From assembly GCA_020444245.1 (NCBI GenBank), contig JAHLLI010000012.1, positions 1 to 64,000 on the forward strand: DNA of 64,000 nt, given 5' to 3'. The notes under the pieces were generated by a model. It ran no database searches. It saw nothing but the letters and a program-made list of their open reading frames with translations, and was not told where the DNA came from. Position numbers and translations under genes: made by a program. This DNA comes from Actinomycetales bacterium. Lineage in GTDB: Bacteria; Actinomycetota; Actinomycetes; Actinomycetales; Cellulomonadaceae. Each line of letters opens with the position of its first letter. Within the stretch, counting starts at the first letter, position 1. Below, one piece after another: positions 34,209-41,981 of this stretch.

Positions 34209-34412
34209 GTGGCTCCCAACGACAACGGCGATCTTCGAGCGGCCGTCGAGAAGGCATCCGTCGAACTCGTCGACCTGGACCAGGTACACGTCGTGTTCCG
34301 GGGCGAACGCCTGACCGAGGCACGCGCCGAGGCAATCGCGGCCGAACTGCTCGCTCGCGCCGACAGCGCCCTCGCCCAGCAGCCGCGAGAACGCCCCGCC
34401 CTCGAAGACTGA
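34209..34412 (+). CDS. Small hypothetical protein
   Basis: This 67-aa protein, MAPNDNGDLRAAVEKASVEL followed by DQVHVVFRGERLTEARAEA, has a simple alpha-beta-alpha appearance and a charged tail. The GTG at 34209 has GTGAGG immediately upstream. It lies 55 bases after the toxin gene and faces the convergent nuclease gene. It could be an accessory or anti-toxin-like product, but there is no family evidence. Confidence 0.4.
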   Translation: MAPNDNGDLRAAVEKASVELVDLDQVHVVFRGERLTEARAEAIAAELLARADSALAQQPRERPALED

Positions 34413-34432
34413 GCCCGGCGAACGGCGCTCCC

Positions 34433-35770
34433 CTACTCCTCGTCCTGCGACGAGATCGCCGTCGACGTCAACGCCGGCGCTACCTCGTCCTCGACACGGA
34501 CGTCCGTGTCCGACCGCATCTTCGCGGGCTTGGCGGACCACGCCTTCAGGTGAGCCGCGACCTCGTCGTAGAACGTGTCGATCGAGCCCAGGACCGAGTC
34601 GATGAACGACCCGCGGCCGCGGCCGCGCTTGGCGCCCATCGGCCGCTGCAACGCCACCCGGAAGGACCGCAGCTCCCTCGCCGGGTCCTCGACCAGCACC
34701 GACGGGTCCTCGCGCACCACACGCAGCAGCTCGGCGGCCCCGTGGCCCCGTGCGCGCGCAGCGTGCGACTCCAGCACGACGGTCGCGGGCGCTTCCTTGA
34801 GTTGCCGAACCAACCAGTTGACCCGAGTCGTCGGCCGCCCGTCGCGTGGGGCGTCGATGTCGACGTAGCAGGTGACGGTTCCGGCCCGGAGGTCGGCTGT
34901 GACGCCAAGCGGCGCGATGGCTTCGGGCACCTTGATCAGGCCTGACATGCTGCCGTGCTCGACCAGCTCCGCGACGAGCGCCTGAGTCCGCAGCGTCGGG
35001 TCGGCCAGCTCCCTGCGGGACAGCAGCGGCGTGACCTCGACGCCGAGCTGGCGGCCCAACGAGAGCCCGGCGAAGCGCAGCAGCGCGTCGAACCGGGACG
35101 CCACCTCCGTCAGGCCCTTGTCGCTGGCCCGCAGTGTGCCCGCCTTCACGGCGTCGCGGATGCCGACCCACGAGTCGCTCATGTCGTCGAACTCCAAGGC
35201 GCCCGAGCGCGGGTGCTCCAGGTACCGGATCAGCTCTCCGAGGATCCAGGCCTGGTCGGGATCGGCCACGCCGCGGAACTCCTTCTGCATCACCGCCTCG
35301 GCGAGCACCTGTGTCCACGACAGGTGGTACAGCCCGACCTTGCGCAGTTTGCGGCCGTCGACCTTGGTCGGGTGCTGCCCTGCGACGGCGGGGATCTCGT
35401 TCGAGATCGTCAGGACGGCGTCGTAGCCCTGTTCGCGCGCGACGTCGAGGTAGTTCTCGAGCTGCTCGGCGACCAGCACGTTGCCCCCGGTCTTGACCTC
35501 CACGAGCGCGGTCCAGACCGCCTGCCCGCGCGTGACCCGGATCAGGCCGTCCGGGAACAGCCGCCGCTCCGCTAGCTCGAACGGCACCTCGATGTACGTC
35601 TCGACGGTCCCGGCCGGCGCGCCGAACGGCTTGGTCAGCGCCCGCCCGTACTCGCGCACCGCGGTCATCACCGCGAGGAGCGCCGACGTCGCACGCCGCT
35701 CCTGCTCCTCAGCCCCGTTGATGCCCGACGTCGGGATGAGGCGGGCTTCGTTCCACGACTCGACCGGCAT
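34433..35770 (-). CDS. Predicted PD-(D/E)XK nuclease-like protein
   Basis: This 445-aa protein has an N-terminal domain with the signature of a PD-(D/E)XK nuclease core: TSGINGAEEQERRATSALL, then ETYIEVPFEL, FPDGLIRV (Pro73-Asp74) and TALVEVKTG (Glu91-x-Lys93). QLENYLDVAREQGYDAVLTI follows, like the strand-helix after the active site. The C-terminal 250 residues are mixed and unassigned, ending with a basic stretch (KRGRGRGSF) and an acidic tail. The wording resembles uncharacterised actinobacterial proteins found in mobile regions. A restriction or anti-invader role is an inference from fold and place. It follows the NERD gene on the same strand by 100 bases. Confidence 0.7.
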   Translation of the reverse strand: MPVESWNEARLIPTSGINGAEEQERRATSALLAVMTAVREYGRALTKPFGAPAGTVETYIEVPFELAERRLFPDGLIRVTRGQAVWTALVEVKTGGNVLVAEQLENYLDVAREQGYDAVLTISNEIPAVAGQHPTKVDGRKLRKVGLYHLSWTQVLAEAVMQKEFRGVADPDQAWILGELIRYLEHPRSGALEFDDMSDSWVGIRDAVKAGTLRASDKGLTEVASRFDALLRFAGLSLGRQLGVEVTPLLSRRELADPTLRTQALVAELVEHGSMSGLIKVPEAIAPLGVTADLRAGTVTCYVDIDAPRDGRPTTRVNWLVRQLKEAPATVVLESHAARARGHGAAELLRVVREDPSVLVEDPARELRSFRVALQRPMGAKRGRGRGSFIDSVLGSIDTFYDEVAAHLKAWSAKPAKMRSDTDVRVEDEVAPALTSTAISSQDEE

Positions 35771-35870
35771 GGCGATCTCCCCCTTGGGAAGCGCTTTGCG
35801 TGCAGGCTACCGACGCAGCGGCGAGTAGATCACCAGCCACACCGCCGGATGACCGGCCCCCGGCGTTCCG

Positions 35871-36749
35871 TCAGGCCGGCGGGAGCGCGGCCGCAAGGGC
35901 TCGCAGAACCTCGTCGATCCGTTCGGGCGCCAGCGCCGGCTCCTTCGGCACGAGCCGCTCGCCGAGCCGCTTCGGCCACAACACGTCGACTCCGTCAACC
36001 GTGAAGTCGCCCCCGAACAGCGGCCACTCGGCCTCGACGAAGCACAGCACGCCTCGCACACGCACCTCGCCCAGGCCCGCGGCGTCGAGTACCTCACGCA
36101 CCACGGCGACCTGCTTGTGCACACCCGCGACCAGCGGTGTCTTGTCCCGCCCGCCGACGTAGAGCTTCTCCGTGCGGGTGCCGAACAGCCAGCCGTCGAC
36201 GCGCCGCTCCGGGCGCTTGCCTGCGTAGCGCTTGGCGTCGATCACGTGGACCCCGCCTGGCCCGACGGTGATGTGGTCGATGTTCGCCCGAGACATCGGG
36301 ATGCGTCGGTCGTGCAGCGCGCGCACGCCACGCTCGGCGAGTCCGTCGAGTCGAGCCCCGAGGAGCTCCTCGCCCCGGGCGCCCTGGGCCCACGCGGTGG
36401 TGCTCTGCGGGTCATCCGACAAGGCGAGGATCAGCCCACCCAGATGCGGATGAGCCTCGCGGATCCGTGTCTCACGCTTGGCGGAGCGGCGCTCGTACTC
36501 GCGGCGGGCCGATGCCCCAGCGCGGCCCGCGTCGAGCGGATCCGGTCCGGGTGGGGTAGCCGCCGGTGGTCCCGGCTCCACAACCGCTCCGGCCCGGCAC
36601 GAGAAGCACTGCACGGTCTTGGTCGTCTTGTCGTAGACCGCCGTGGTCCCCGCCGCGAGCTGCGCGCCGCAGTCCCGACACCGACCCGTGTACCGCAGCC
36701 GCATCACCTTCGTGCCCGGCTGCGCTGCCCCCTGCTGCTCCGTTGTCAC
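35871..36749 (-). CDS. NERD domain nuclease-related protein with zinc ribbon
   Basis: This 292-aa protein has a C4 zinc ribbon near the N-terminus (GRCRDCGAQLAAGTTA and VQCFSCRAG), a charged linker, and a NERD domain (about 140-265). NERD reads QGARGEELLGARLDGL, MSRANIDHITVGPGGVHVID and then AKRYAGK: the D...DAK pattern of the PD-(D/E)XK superfamily. NERD proteins are predicted DNA-processing nucleases common on plasmids and islands. The GTG at 36749 is chosen because residues upstream look non-coding; an alternative GTG is at 36797. It sits between an excisionase-like gene and the PD-(D/E)XK gene in one probable operon. Confidence 0.8.
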   Translation of the reverse strand: MTTEQQGAAQPGTKVMRLRYTGRCRDCGAQLAAGTTAVYDKTTKTVQCFSCRAGAVVEPGPPAATPPGPDPLDAGRAGASARREYERRSAKRETRIREAHPHLGGLILALSDDPQSTTAWAQGARGEELLGARLDGLAERGVRALHDRRIPMSRANIDHITVGPGGVHVIDAKRYAGKRPERRVDGWLFGTRTEKLYVGGRDKTPLVAGVHKQVAVVREVLDAAGLGEVRVRGVLCFVEAEWPLFGGDFTVDGVDVLWPKRLGERLVPKEPALAPERIDEVLRALAAALPPA

Positions 36750-36780
36750 GCTCTCGACATCGGCGCCCCGGCTTGCCCAC

Positions 36781-37284
36781 TCAAGGCCCGACCACACCGG
36801 TGCGGCCGAATCGGTTCTCGACGCCCGAGACTCGCTCCAGGGACGCGCCCAACGTCATCGTCCGTCGCCAGCGGCCTTCGCCCGCTAGAACACCATCGCC
36901 CTGCACGTGCGGCCGACGTCGGTGCGCCTGCGCCGAGCGATCGGTCGGCCGCAGCGCCGTCAGGTCGCCTGACGCGGAGCCTGACGCAGCACTCGGCCTG
37001 CCTGACGCAGGCCCGCCCGAGCCTGACGCACCCCGCACCGAGCCTGACGCACCCCCACCAGCCCCGCCGTCGGCCTGCCACCCCGCAGGCTCGACGGTCA
37101 CCAGCTCGATGATCGCGTCCACGTGCTCGGGCAGCAGCGCGATCCGATGGCGGCCGAACCGCAGGTGCGGCACCCGCCCGCGTCGGATCTGCTCGCGCAC
37201 CCACCACTCGGAGATCCCCAGCCGCTCGGCGACCTCCTTCGGCGTCATCGTCAGCGTCCCGCGACCCGTCGCCTCCGCGCTCAT
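36781..37284 (-). CDS. Excisionase/MerR-like helix-turn-helix protein
   Basis: This 167-aa protein has an N-terminal HTH_17-type domain: TLTMTPKEVAERLGISEWWV, REQIRRGRVPHLRFGRHRIA and LLPEHVDAIIELV (about residues 8-58). The next 100 residues are low-complexity Gly/Ser/Ala (GASGSVRGASGSGGPAS) and basic. HTH_17 proteins serve as recombination directionality factors or small regulators on integrative elements, so this may direct island excision. The ATG at 37284 has GGAGGGAG 7 bases upstream. The NERD gene follows within 31 bases. Confidence 0.7.
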   Translation of the reverse strand: MSAEATGRGTLTMTPKEVAERLGISEWWVREQIRRGRVPHLRFGRHRIALLPEHVDAIIELVTVEPAGWQADGGAGGGASGSVRGASGSGGPASGRPSAASGSASGDLTALRPTDRSAQAHRRRPHVQGDGVLAGEGRWRRTMTLGASLERVSGVENRFGRTGVVGP

Positions 37285-37485
37285 CACCGGCTCCCTCCGT
37301 TGCACCCCATGCATGTACGTGTGCGAGAGGACGACCGAGATGGGCCCAGCGCCGCGACCGGTAGCGATCGGTCGCGACTGCAGCACGACGCGTTGCTCTC
37401 ACGAGGCATGGGTGCGCGAGGACGACCAACCCGGACGCTGGCGGCCCTGCGCCTGTGAACGAACGGCCTCGACAAGCCCTGTGGA

Positions 37486-37899
37486 CTACTCCGGCCCGAA
37501 CCGCTGACGGGCGCCCTGCCGGGTCATGCCCAGAGCCCGGCCGACGTCACCCCAGCTCGCACCCGCGCGCCGCTCACGACGCACCTCGGCCACGATCGCA
37601 GCCTCAGCCTCGGCCAGACGGCCACGCAGCTCGTCACGCTCGCCCGCGAGCCGGGTCAGCTCCGCGCAATCGCGACCACGAGACCCACGCCTCGTGTGCG
37701 CCGCGGCTGCCGACGACGTCCTCGGGGTACGCCGGGCGCGCGCCTCGGCGCGAGGCAAGGCTCCCGGCGCCGGAGATGGCCCCGAGCCGCGCGGGAGCAC
37801 CGCCTCGATGTCCGACCACGCGACTGACTCCGCCGCCCGCCTGGCGGCCACAGACCGCTCGACAACCCGTTCTGCCCGCAGCCGACGCCCCTTGCCCAT
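37486..37899 (-). CDS. Small HTH-containing protein of the island
   Basis: This 137-aa highly basic protein starts MGKGRRLRAERVVERSVAAR. A helical middle has a coiled-coil-like stretch (AELTRLAGERDELRGRLAEA), and the C-terminal end GASWGDVGRALGMTRQGARQ looks like a helix-turn-helix that reads as a sigma-70 region 4-like or replication-accessory module. Similar short proteins ending in MTRQGARQRFG occur often in actinobacterial mobile elements. It is on the same strand as the nuclease operon but 200 bases upstream. Function unknown. Confidence 0.55.
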   Translation of the reverse strand: MGKGRRLRAERVVERSVAARRAAESVAWSDIEAVLPRGSGPSPAPGALPRAEARARRTPRTSSAAAAHTRRGSRGRDCAELTRLAGERDELRGRLAEAEAAIVAEVRRERRAGASWGDVGRALGMTRQGARQRFGPE

Positions 37900-38011
37900 C
37901 GCGACCCTCCCGATGCCAGGACGCCATGATGTCCCCGGACACCGACAACGCCGGTTGCCGCCACCGAAGACGCGTCTTGCACCGGCTGCCCGGCAGGTCC
38001 ACCCTGGCCCG

Positions 38012-38716
38012 GTGAGGTTCGCTGGCCGACCATCGTGGCGCGTCTCGCTCGATCTGCCCCAGCACCTGCACCTGGCCGTGTTCGTCCGCGACGCCTACCG
38101 CCTCGCCGAGCGCACCGACGCGCCGACCCCTGCAATGCCCGGGCGCCTACCGCGAGTGCCCGACCTGAGCACCGAACCCGATGCTCCGACTCCGGACCTC
38201 GCCGACTGGGCGTCGTGGTGGCAGGAGGTCCTTGCCGCCGATCGCGCCGCCCGAAGCCGCCAGCCGCAGCCTGGATCTCCGCCAGACGACTACGCGCGCG
38301 CCGCCCTGCAACGCCACGCGATCGTCGACGCCCCCGACTTCCCGTCGTTGGCCGAGCGCCCCGAGCTGCAGCGCGCCACGCAGGTCGCGTTCCATCCCTT
38401 CCACCGCTGGTGGAATCGCGGGCCCGACCGGCCGCGGTCCACGGGGCAACTCTCCGTCCCCGGCTTCAAGGGCGAGCTCGTCGACCTCATCCATCCCAGC
38501 CCCGGCCCCGGTATCGCGAACGAGACGGTGAGGCGCATCGAGCAGAACCTCGGCCGCCGTGTCGCCCCGTTCAACGTCGACATCGACGTCCTCGGTACGG
38601 CCGGTCCCGAGAACCTGGTCCAGGAAGACGACTACGCCCTGGTGTCGAGCGTGCTGATCTCCGACCCGCAGCGCTTCAGTGCATGGCTCGAGCAGATGCT
38701 CCTCCCCCTCGCCTGA
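38012..38716 (+). CDS. Hypothetical island protein
   Basis: This 234-aa soluble protein starts VRFAGRPSWRVSLDLPQHLH from a GTG. It is Trp/Pro-rich (LADWASWWQEVLAADRAAR, FHPFHRWWNRGPDRPRS) and has a C-terminal part VPGFKGELVDLIHPSPGPGI, NVDIDVLGTAG and LISDPQRFSAWLEQML. The closing segment resembles the end of small actinobacterial proteins paired with mobile elements, but no family can be named. A 6-bp hairpin (GACAAC-GGCG-GTTGTC, 38719-38734) follows the stop, just before the IS110 element. Confidence 0.55.
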   Translation: MRFAGRPSWRVSLDLPQHLHLAVFVRDAYRLAERTDAPTPAMPGRLPRVPDLSTEPDAPTPDLADWASWWQEVLAADRAARSRQPQPGSPPDDYARAALQRHAIVDAPDFPSLAERPELQRATQVAFHPFHRWWNRGPDRPRSTGQLSVPGFKGELVDLIHPSPGPGIANETVRRIEQNLGRRVAPFNVDIDVLGTAGPENLVQEDDYALVSSVLISDPQRFSAWLEQMLLPLA

Positions 38717-38734
38717 CCGACAACGGCGGTTGTC

Positions 38735-38970
38735 AAAGAAGTGGCAGACACCTCTGGCATCTCTGCGATGGTGGTCGGGCCTCGGGGTGTTCTCGGGGTC
38801 CGCGGCGTCGCCGGGAAGGCTCGACTTCTGGCTGCCCGCCCCGGGGTGTGGCTCTCTTCTGGTGGGTGCCTCCCGGCGACGTCCTCGGGGCGGTGGTGAC
38901 GCTCAATAGAGGGCTGGGACTCGTCCCCAGAGATGCTTGCGCTCCGCCGGCCCACGCGGTGGTCGCGGCC
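38735..38970 (+). ncRNA. Probable bridge RNA region of the IS110 element
   Basis: IS110-group elements encode a bridge RNA in the non-coding 5' end; its two loops pair with target and donor DNA. The stretch is GC-rich with several short complementary segments, for example CCTCGGGG (38788) against CCCCGGGG (38850) and GGGACTCGTCCC (38918-38929). The location is predicted by family knowledge; loops were not folded here. Confidence 0.35.
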
Positions 38971-38982
38971 TGGAGGTGGGCG

Positions 38983-40044
38983 GTGTTCGTCGGGATCGAT
39001 ACGCACAAGGACACGCTGGCGGTCGCGGTCTGCGACCCGGGTGGTGTGCTGGCCCGGTGGCTCGAGGTTGCCAACGACGTGGCCGGGTTCACCCGGCTGG
39101 ACAGGGCGTTGGCCGCGATCGCGGTCTCGCGGGTCGGGATCGAGGGGTCGGGGCACTTCGGGCGGGCGGTGGCCGCGCACCTGGCCGCCGGCGGGTATGA
39201 CGTGCGTGAGGTGCCGACCGCGATGACGGCCCGGGAGCGGTCCGCCCGGCCCGGGCAGGGCAAGACCGACGCGGTGGACGCGTTGGCGATCGCGCGACTG
39301 ACTGCCCGCGAGGTCGGGTTGCCGCCGGTGCGGTTGAAGGTCGGCCTGGCCGCGGACCTGCGGGCACTGCTGGACTACCGCCAGGACCTGGTCTGGGAGC
39401 ACCATGCGCTGGCCAACCAGGTCCACGCCGAGCTGGTCGGGCTGGTGCCCGGCTACCACCACGCCCACCCGCACCTGACCACGACGACGCAGGTCAACGC
39501 CGTGCTGGCACTGCTGGACGGCGACCAGCGGGTCCGCGCGGACCTGGCCCGCCGACGCCTTGACCGGATCGTCGTCATCCTGGCCGAGACCCGTGCCCTG
39601 ACCCGCCAGCTCGCCGCACTGGTCACCGGAAGGGCCGAGGCCCTGATGGGGATCTACGGGGTCGGGCCCGTGGTCGCTGCACGGTTCCTGGCCGAGATCG
39701 TCAACATCGGCCGCTACCCGACCCGGGACACCTTCGCCTCAGCCAACGGCACCGCGCCCCTGCCCGCCTCGTCCGGACGCACCGTGCGTCACCGGCTCAA
39801 CCCCGGCGGCAACCGGCAACTGAACACCGCTCTCTACACGATCGCGATCACCCAGATCCGCACCACCACCGAGGGCCGGGCCTACTACGACCGCAAGAGA
39901 GCCGAGGGCAAGACCAGCCGCGAGGCCATCCGCTGCCTCAAACGACGCCTGTCCGATCAGGTCTACAAGGCCATGCGCGCCGACGCCGCCACCCTCCAAG
40001 CCGCGACGACCAACAGCCCCACCTCGCAACCCACGGCCGCCTGA
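38983..40044 (+). CDS. IS110 family transposase
   Basis: This 353-aa transposase has an N-terminal RuvC-like DEDD domain: VFVGIDTHKDTLAVAVCD, VGIEGSGHFGRAVAAHL, and GQGKTDAVDALAIARL. The C-terminal Tnp_IS116/IS110/IS902 domain reads LMGIYGVGPVVAARFLAEI, FASANGTAPLPASSGRTVRH, with the candidate nucleophile serine in PASSGRT, and NRQLNTALYTIAITQI. It appears intact. The GTG at 38983 has GGAGG at 38972-38976; an earlier GTG at 38959 is possible. The enzyme recombines DNA guided by the element's bridge RNA. Confidence 0.92.
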   Translation: MFVGIDTHKDTLAVAVCDPGGVLARWLEVANDVAGFTRLDRALAAIAVSRVGIEGSGHFGRAVAAHLAAGGYDVREVPTAMTARERSARPGQGKTDAVDALAIARLTAREVGLPPVRLKVGLAADLRALLDYRQDLVWEHHALANQVHAELVGLVPGYHHAHPHLTTTTQVNAVLALLDGDQRVRADLARRRLDRIVVILAETRALTRQLAALVTGRAEALMGIYGVGPVVAARFLAEIVNIGRYPTRDTFASANGTAPLPASSGRTVRHRLNPGGNRQLNTALYTIAITQIRTTTEGRAYYDRKRAEGKTSREAIRCLKRRLSDQVYKAMRADAATLQAATTNSPTSQPTAA

Positions 40045-40562
40045 GGCGGCGGGGACGGCCGGCGCAACAAGGCGCGTCTGACGGCCAACCGGCCAGCTGC
40101 GCGGCAGGGCTCCCAGCCTCACACCCCGCTCTTCGCTACAGCACTCGAACCGCCCCCGCCTACCCGACAGGCTACGACCCGACCAAAACGGTGGACATAG
40201 AGGCCCACCACGGCCAACACGCCTTCCCGACCGCCCCGTCCGGCAGTAGCCGGACGGGCCGCAATCCCGTGGCCGCTCCAGCCGCCCGCCGCAGTCCTGG
40301 TGGCTCCGCCGCACGGACGACTGGAACGGGCGCAACGCCATCCCCAATTCAGCGGAGCGCCCCTCCCCCACGAGCGAGTCCCATCTGGGCGTGCTCGCCA
40401 CGTTCCCAGGGCAACGAGAGAGCCGTTCGAGGCGCCCGGTCACCTTGCCCGCACAGGCACCTCGTGGCGATACAGTCGGACCCCGAACGCCCGACGCACA
40501 CTCGGCAGACACGGGAACGGACCCGCGGCCGGATGCCAGGGAGCACGTACGCGGGGGGACCC
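40045..40562 (+). other. Gene-free stretch after IS110, before the AAA gene
   Basis: These 518 bases hold the right end of the IS110 element, the hairpin at 40235-40258, and the unmapped promoter of the AAA ATPase gene. No convincing coding sequence is visible; base composition falls from IS-like to the lower GC of the following cassette. Confidence 0.5.
40235..40258. terminator. Strong perfect hairpin
   Basis: CCCGTCCGGC (40235-40244), loop AGTA, GCCGGACGGG (40249-40258): a perfect 10-bp stem with a tetraloop, about 190 bases after the transposase stop. It acts as a likely terminator that insulates the downstream AAA/OLD cassette from IS110 transcription. Confidence 0.6.
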
Positions 40563-41870
40563 ATGGAACGATCCATCGTTCTCAACGCCTTCCGGCCCTC
40601 AGGCCAGATAGACGATCCAGCGCGCTTCGCGGGCCGGCGCAGACAGGTGCTGGCGTTGACGGACGAACTCCTCTCTCACGGGAGCCTCCCGATGATCTAC
40701 GGCGACCGTGGCATCGGAAAATCCAGCCTTGCGAGCCAGATTGGGCGAATTGCGCAAGGGGATGTTGAACTGCTCGCACACTTCGGCGAGCACGACCGGG
40801 CGCTAGCCGAGGAACAGCGCTACCTAGTTCTGCAAGTCACGTGCACCGTGACGACCCGAGGGATCACCGAACTCCTTCAGCTCATGGTCGATGCCATGAG
40901 AGATCTCGAGCTCCTGGTGGAACCAGACTCCTCCGACGGATACGGTCGACTCGTCGACAGAACAACGAAGCGAAAGGTGACAGCGAAGTTCGTGGAGGTC
41001 GAGTGGGTGAAACGCTATGAGGCCAAGAAGGGCGTATCAGAACGGCCGGACCTCACCCCGATGCAGCGATTCTCAGGACTAGTCGATCACCTCGCATCCG
41101 AGTCTGGACAGTCGTTGCTCTTTATCCTCGACGAGTTTGACAAGATCAACGACACGACGGGCATTGCGTCGTTCCTCAAGGAGTCTTCGAGCGAGTTCGT
41201 GAAGTTCCTCGTCGTTGGCATCGCCGAGAGCCACACAGAACTTATGTCCGAGCACGAGTCAATCGCGAGACACCTCAGACCCGTGCTCCTGCCAATCATG
41301 ACACTCGAGGAACTCGACGAGATCATCGAAAGGGCTGAAGCGTCGCTCGCCGCACGCGACGTCGACCTCGCCTTCTCCGCCCGCGCACGCCGCCGACTCG
41401 TGGGTATCGCGGGTGGCTACCCATGGTTTGTACACATGATAGGCAAGACCGCGTTGACCACCGCATACGATAATAACCAAGTCATCGCTGACAGTGGGGA
41501 CGTGGTTGGGGCCGTGCGCGACCTCTCGACAAACCAACTCGCGCAGCCGTTCAACGAGGCCTACACGCGCGCCGTGAAAACATCTCGCCAGCGCGAGCTC
41601 GTCCTACGGGTCTTGGCGATGTGGCGCGAACGTGATATTCCGACGCACCGGACCTACGAAGCGTGCCGTCAACTTGGCGTGCGGAGCCCCTCGAACTACC
41701 GCGGACAACTGGCTCACGCGTACTATGGGCCGATCATCCGCATCCCTAACATTCCCCAGCAGGGGCCCTGCCAGTTCATTGATCCCATGTTTAAGGTGTA
41801 CGTCTCGATGCGAGAGCCCGTCACCGATATCAACACGGATCGTATTGCCGAAGCATGTGCGGGCTTCTAG
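40563..41870 (+). CDS. AAA/STAND-like ATPase of a putative defence pair
   Basis: This 435-aa P-loop ATPase has Walker A MIYGDRGIGKSSLASQIGRI (about residues 44-63) and Walker B SLLFILDEFDKINDTTG (about 182-198). Sensor-like FLVVGIAESHTELMSEH follows, then the ORC/Cdc6- or AAA_16-like lid (LAFSARARRRLVGIAGGYPW, FVHMIGKTALTTA). The C-terminal part looks winged-helix-like (LVLRVLAMWRERDIPTHRTY, EACRQLGVRSPSNYRGQL) and ends in a conserved-looking FIDPMFKVYV. The ATG at 40563 follows GCGGGGGGAC. Codon use is clearly lower in GC than the backbone. The OLD-like gene follows after 111 bases on the same strand; the pair is likely one functional system that senses invaders. Confidence 0.8.
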   Translation: MERSIVLNAFRPSGQIDDPARFAGRRRQVLALTDELLSHGSLPMIYGDRGIGKSSLASQIGRIAQGDVELLAHFGEHDRALAEEQRYLVLQVTCTVTTRGITELLQLMVDAMRDLELLVEPDSSDGYGRLVDRTTKRKVTAKFVEVEWVKRYEAKKGVSERPDLTPMQRFSGLVDHLASESGQSLLFILDEFDKINDTTGIASFLKESSSEFVKFLVVGIAESHTELMSEHESIARHLRPVLLPIMTLEELDEIIERAEASLAARDVDLAFSARARRRLVGIAGGYPWFVHMIGKTALTTAYDNNQVIADSGDVVGAVRDLSTNQLAQPFNEAYTRAVKTSRQRELVLRVLAMWRERDIPTHRTYEACRQLGVRSPSNYRGQLAHAYYGPIIRIPNIPQQGPCQFIDPMFKVYVSMREPVTDINTDRIAEACAGF

Positions 41871-41981
41871 TGCGCAACTCCGACAAGCCCCAGCGGGTCT
41901 CCTGGCTCCCGCGGCGCGTCGACGGAACGTTCCCCCCGGGAGGGGTCCCGGTTTGCCGTTCATGTGCGGAGGCACGCCGAC

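Larger units (their letters stand above)
38735..40130 (+). mobile_element. IS110-family insertion sequence
   Basis: A single DEDD transposase gene (38983-40044) lies behind a gene-free 5' end of about 250 bases, as in IS110-group elements. IS110 elements have no terminal inverted repeats and make no clear target duplication, so both borders given here are estimates; the left end lies between 38717 and 38940 and the right end beyond 40044. Confidence 0.6.
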
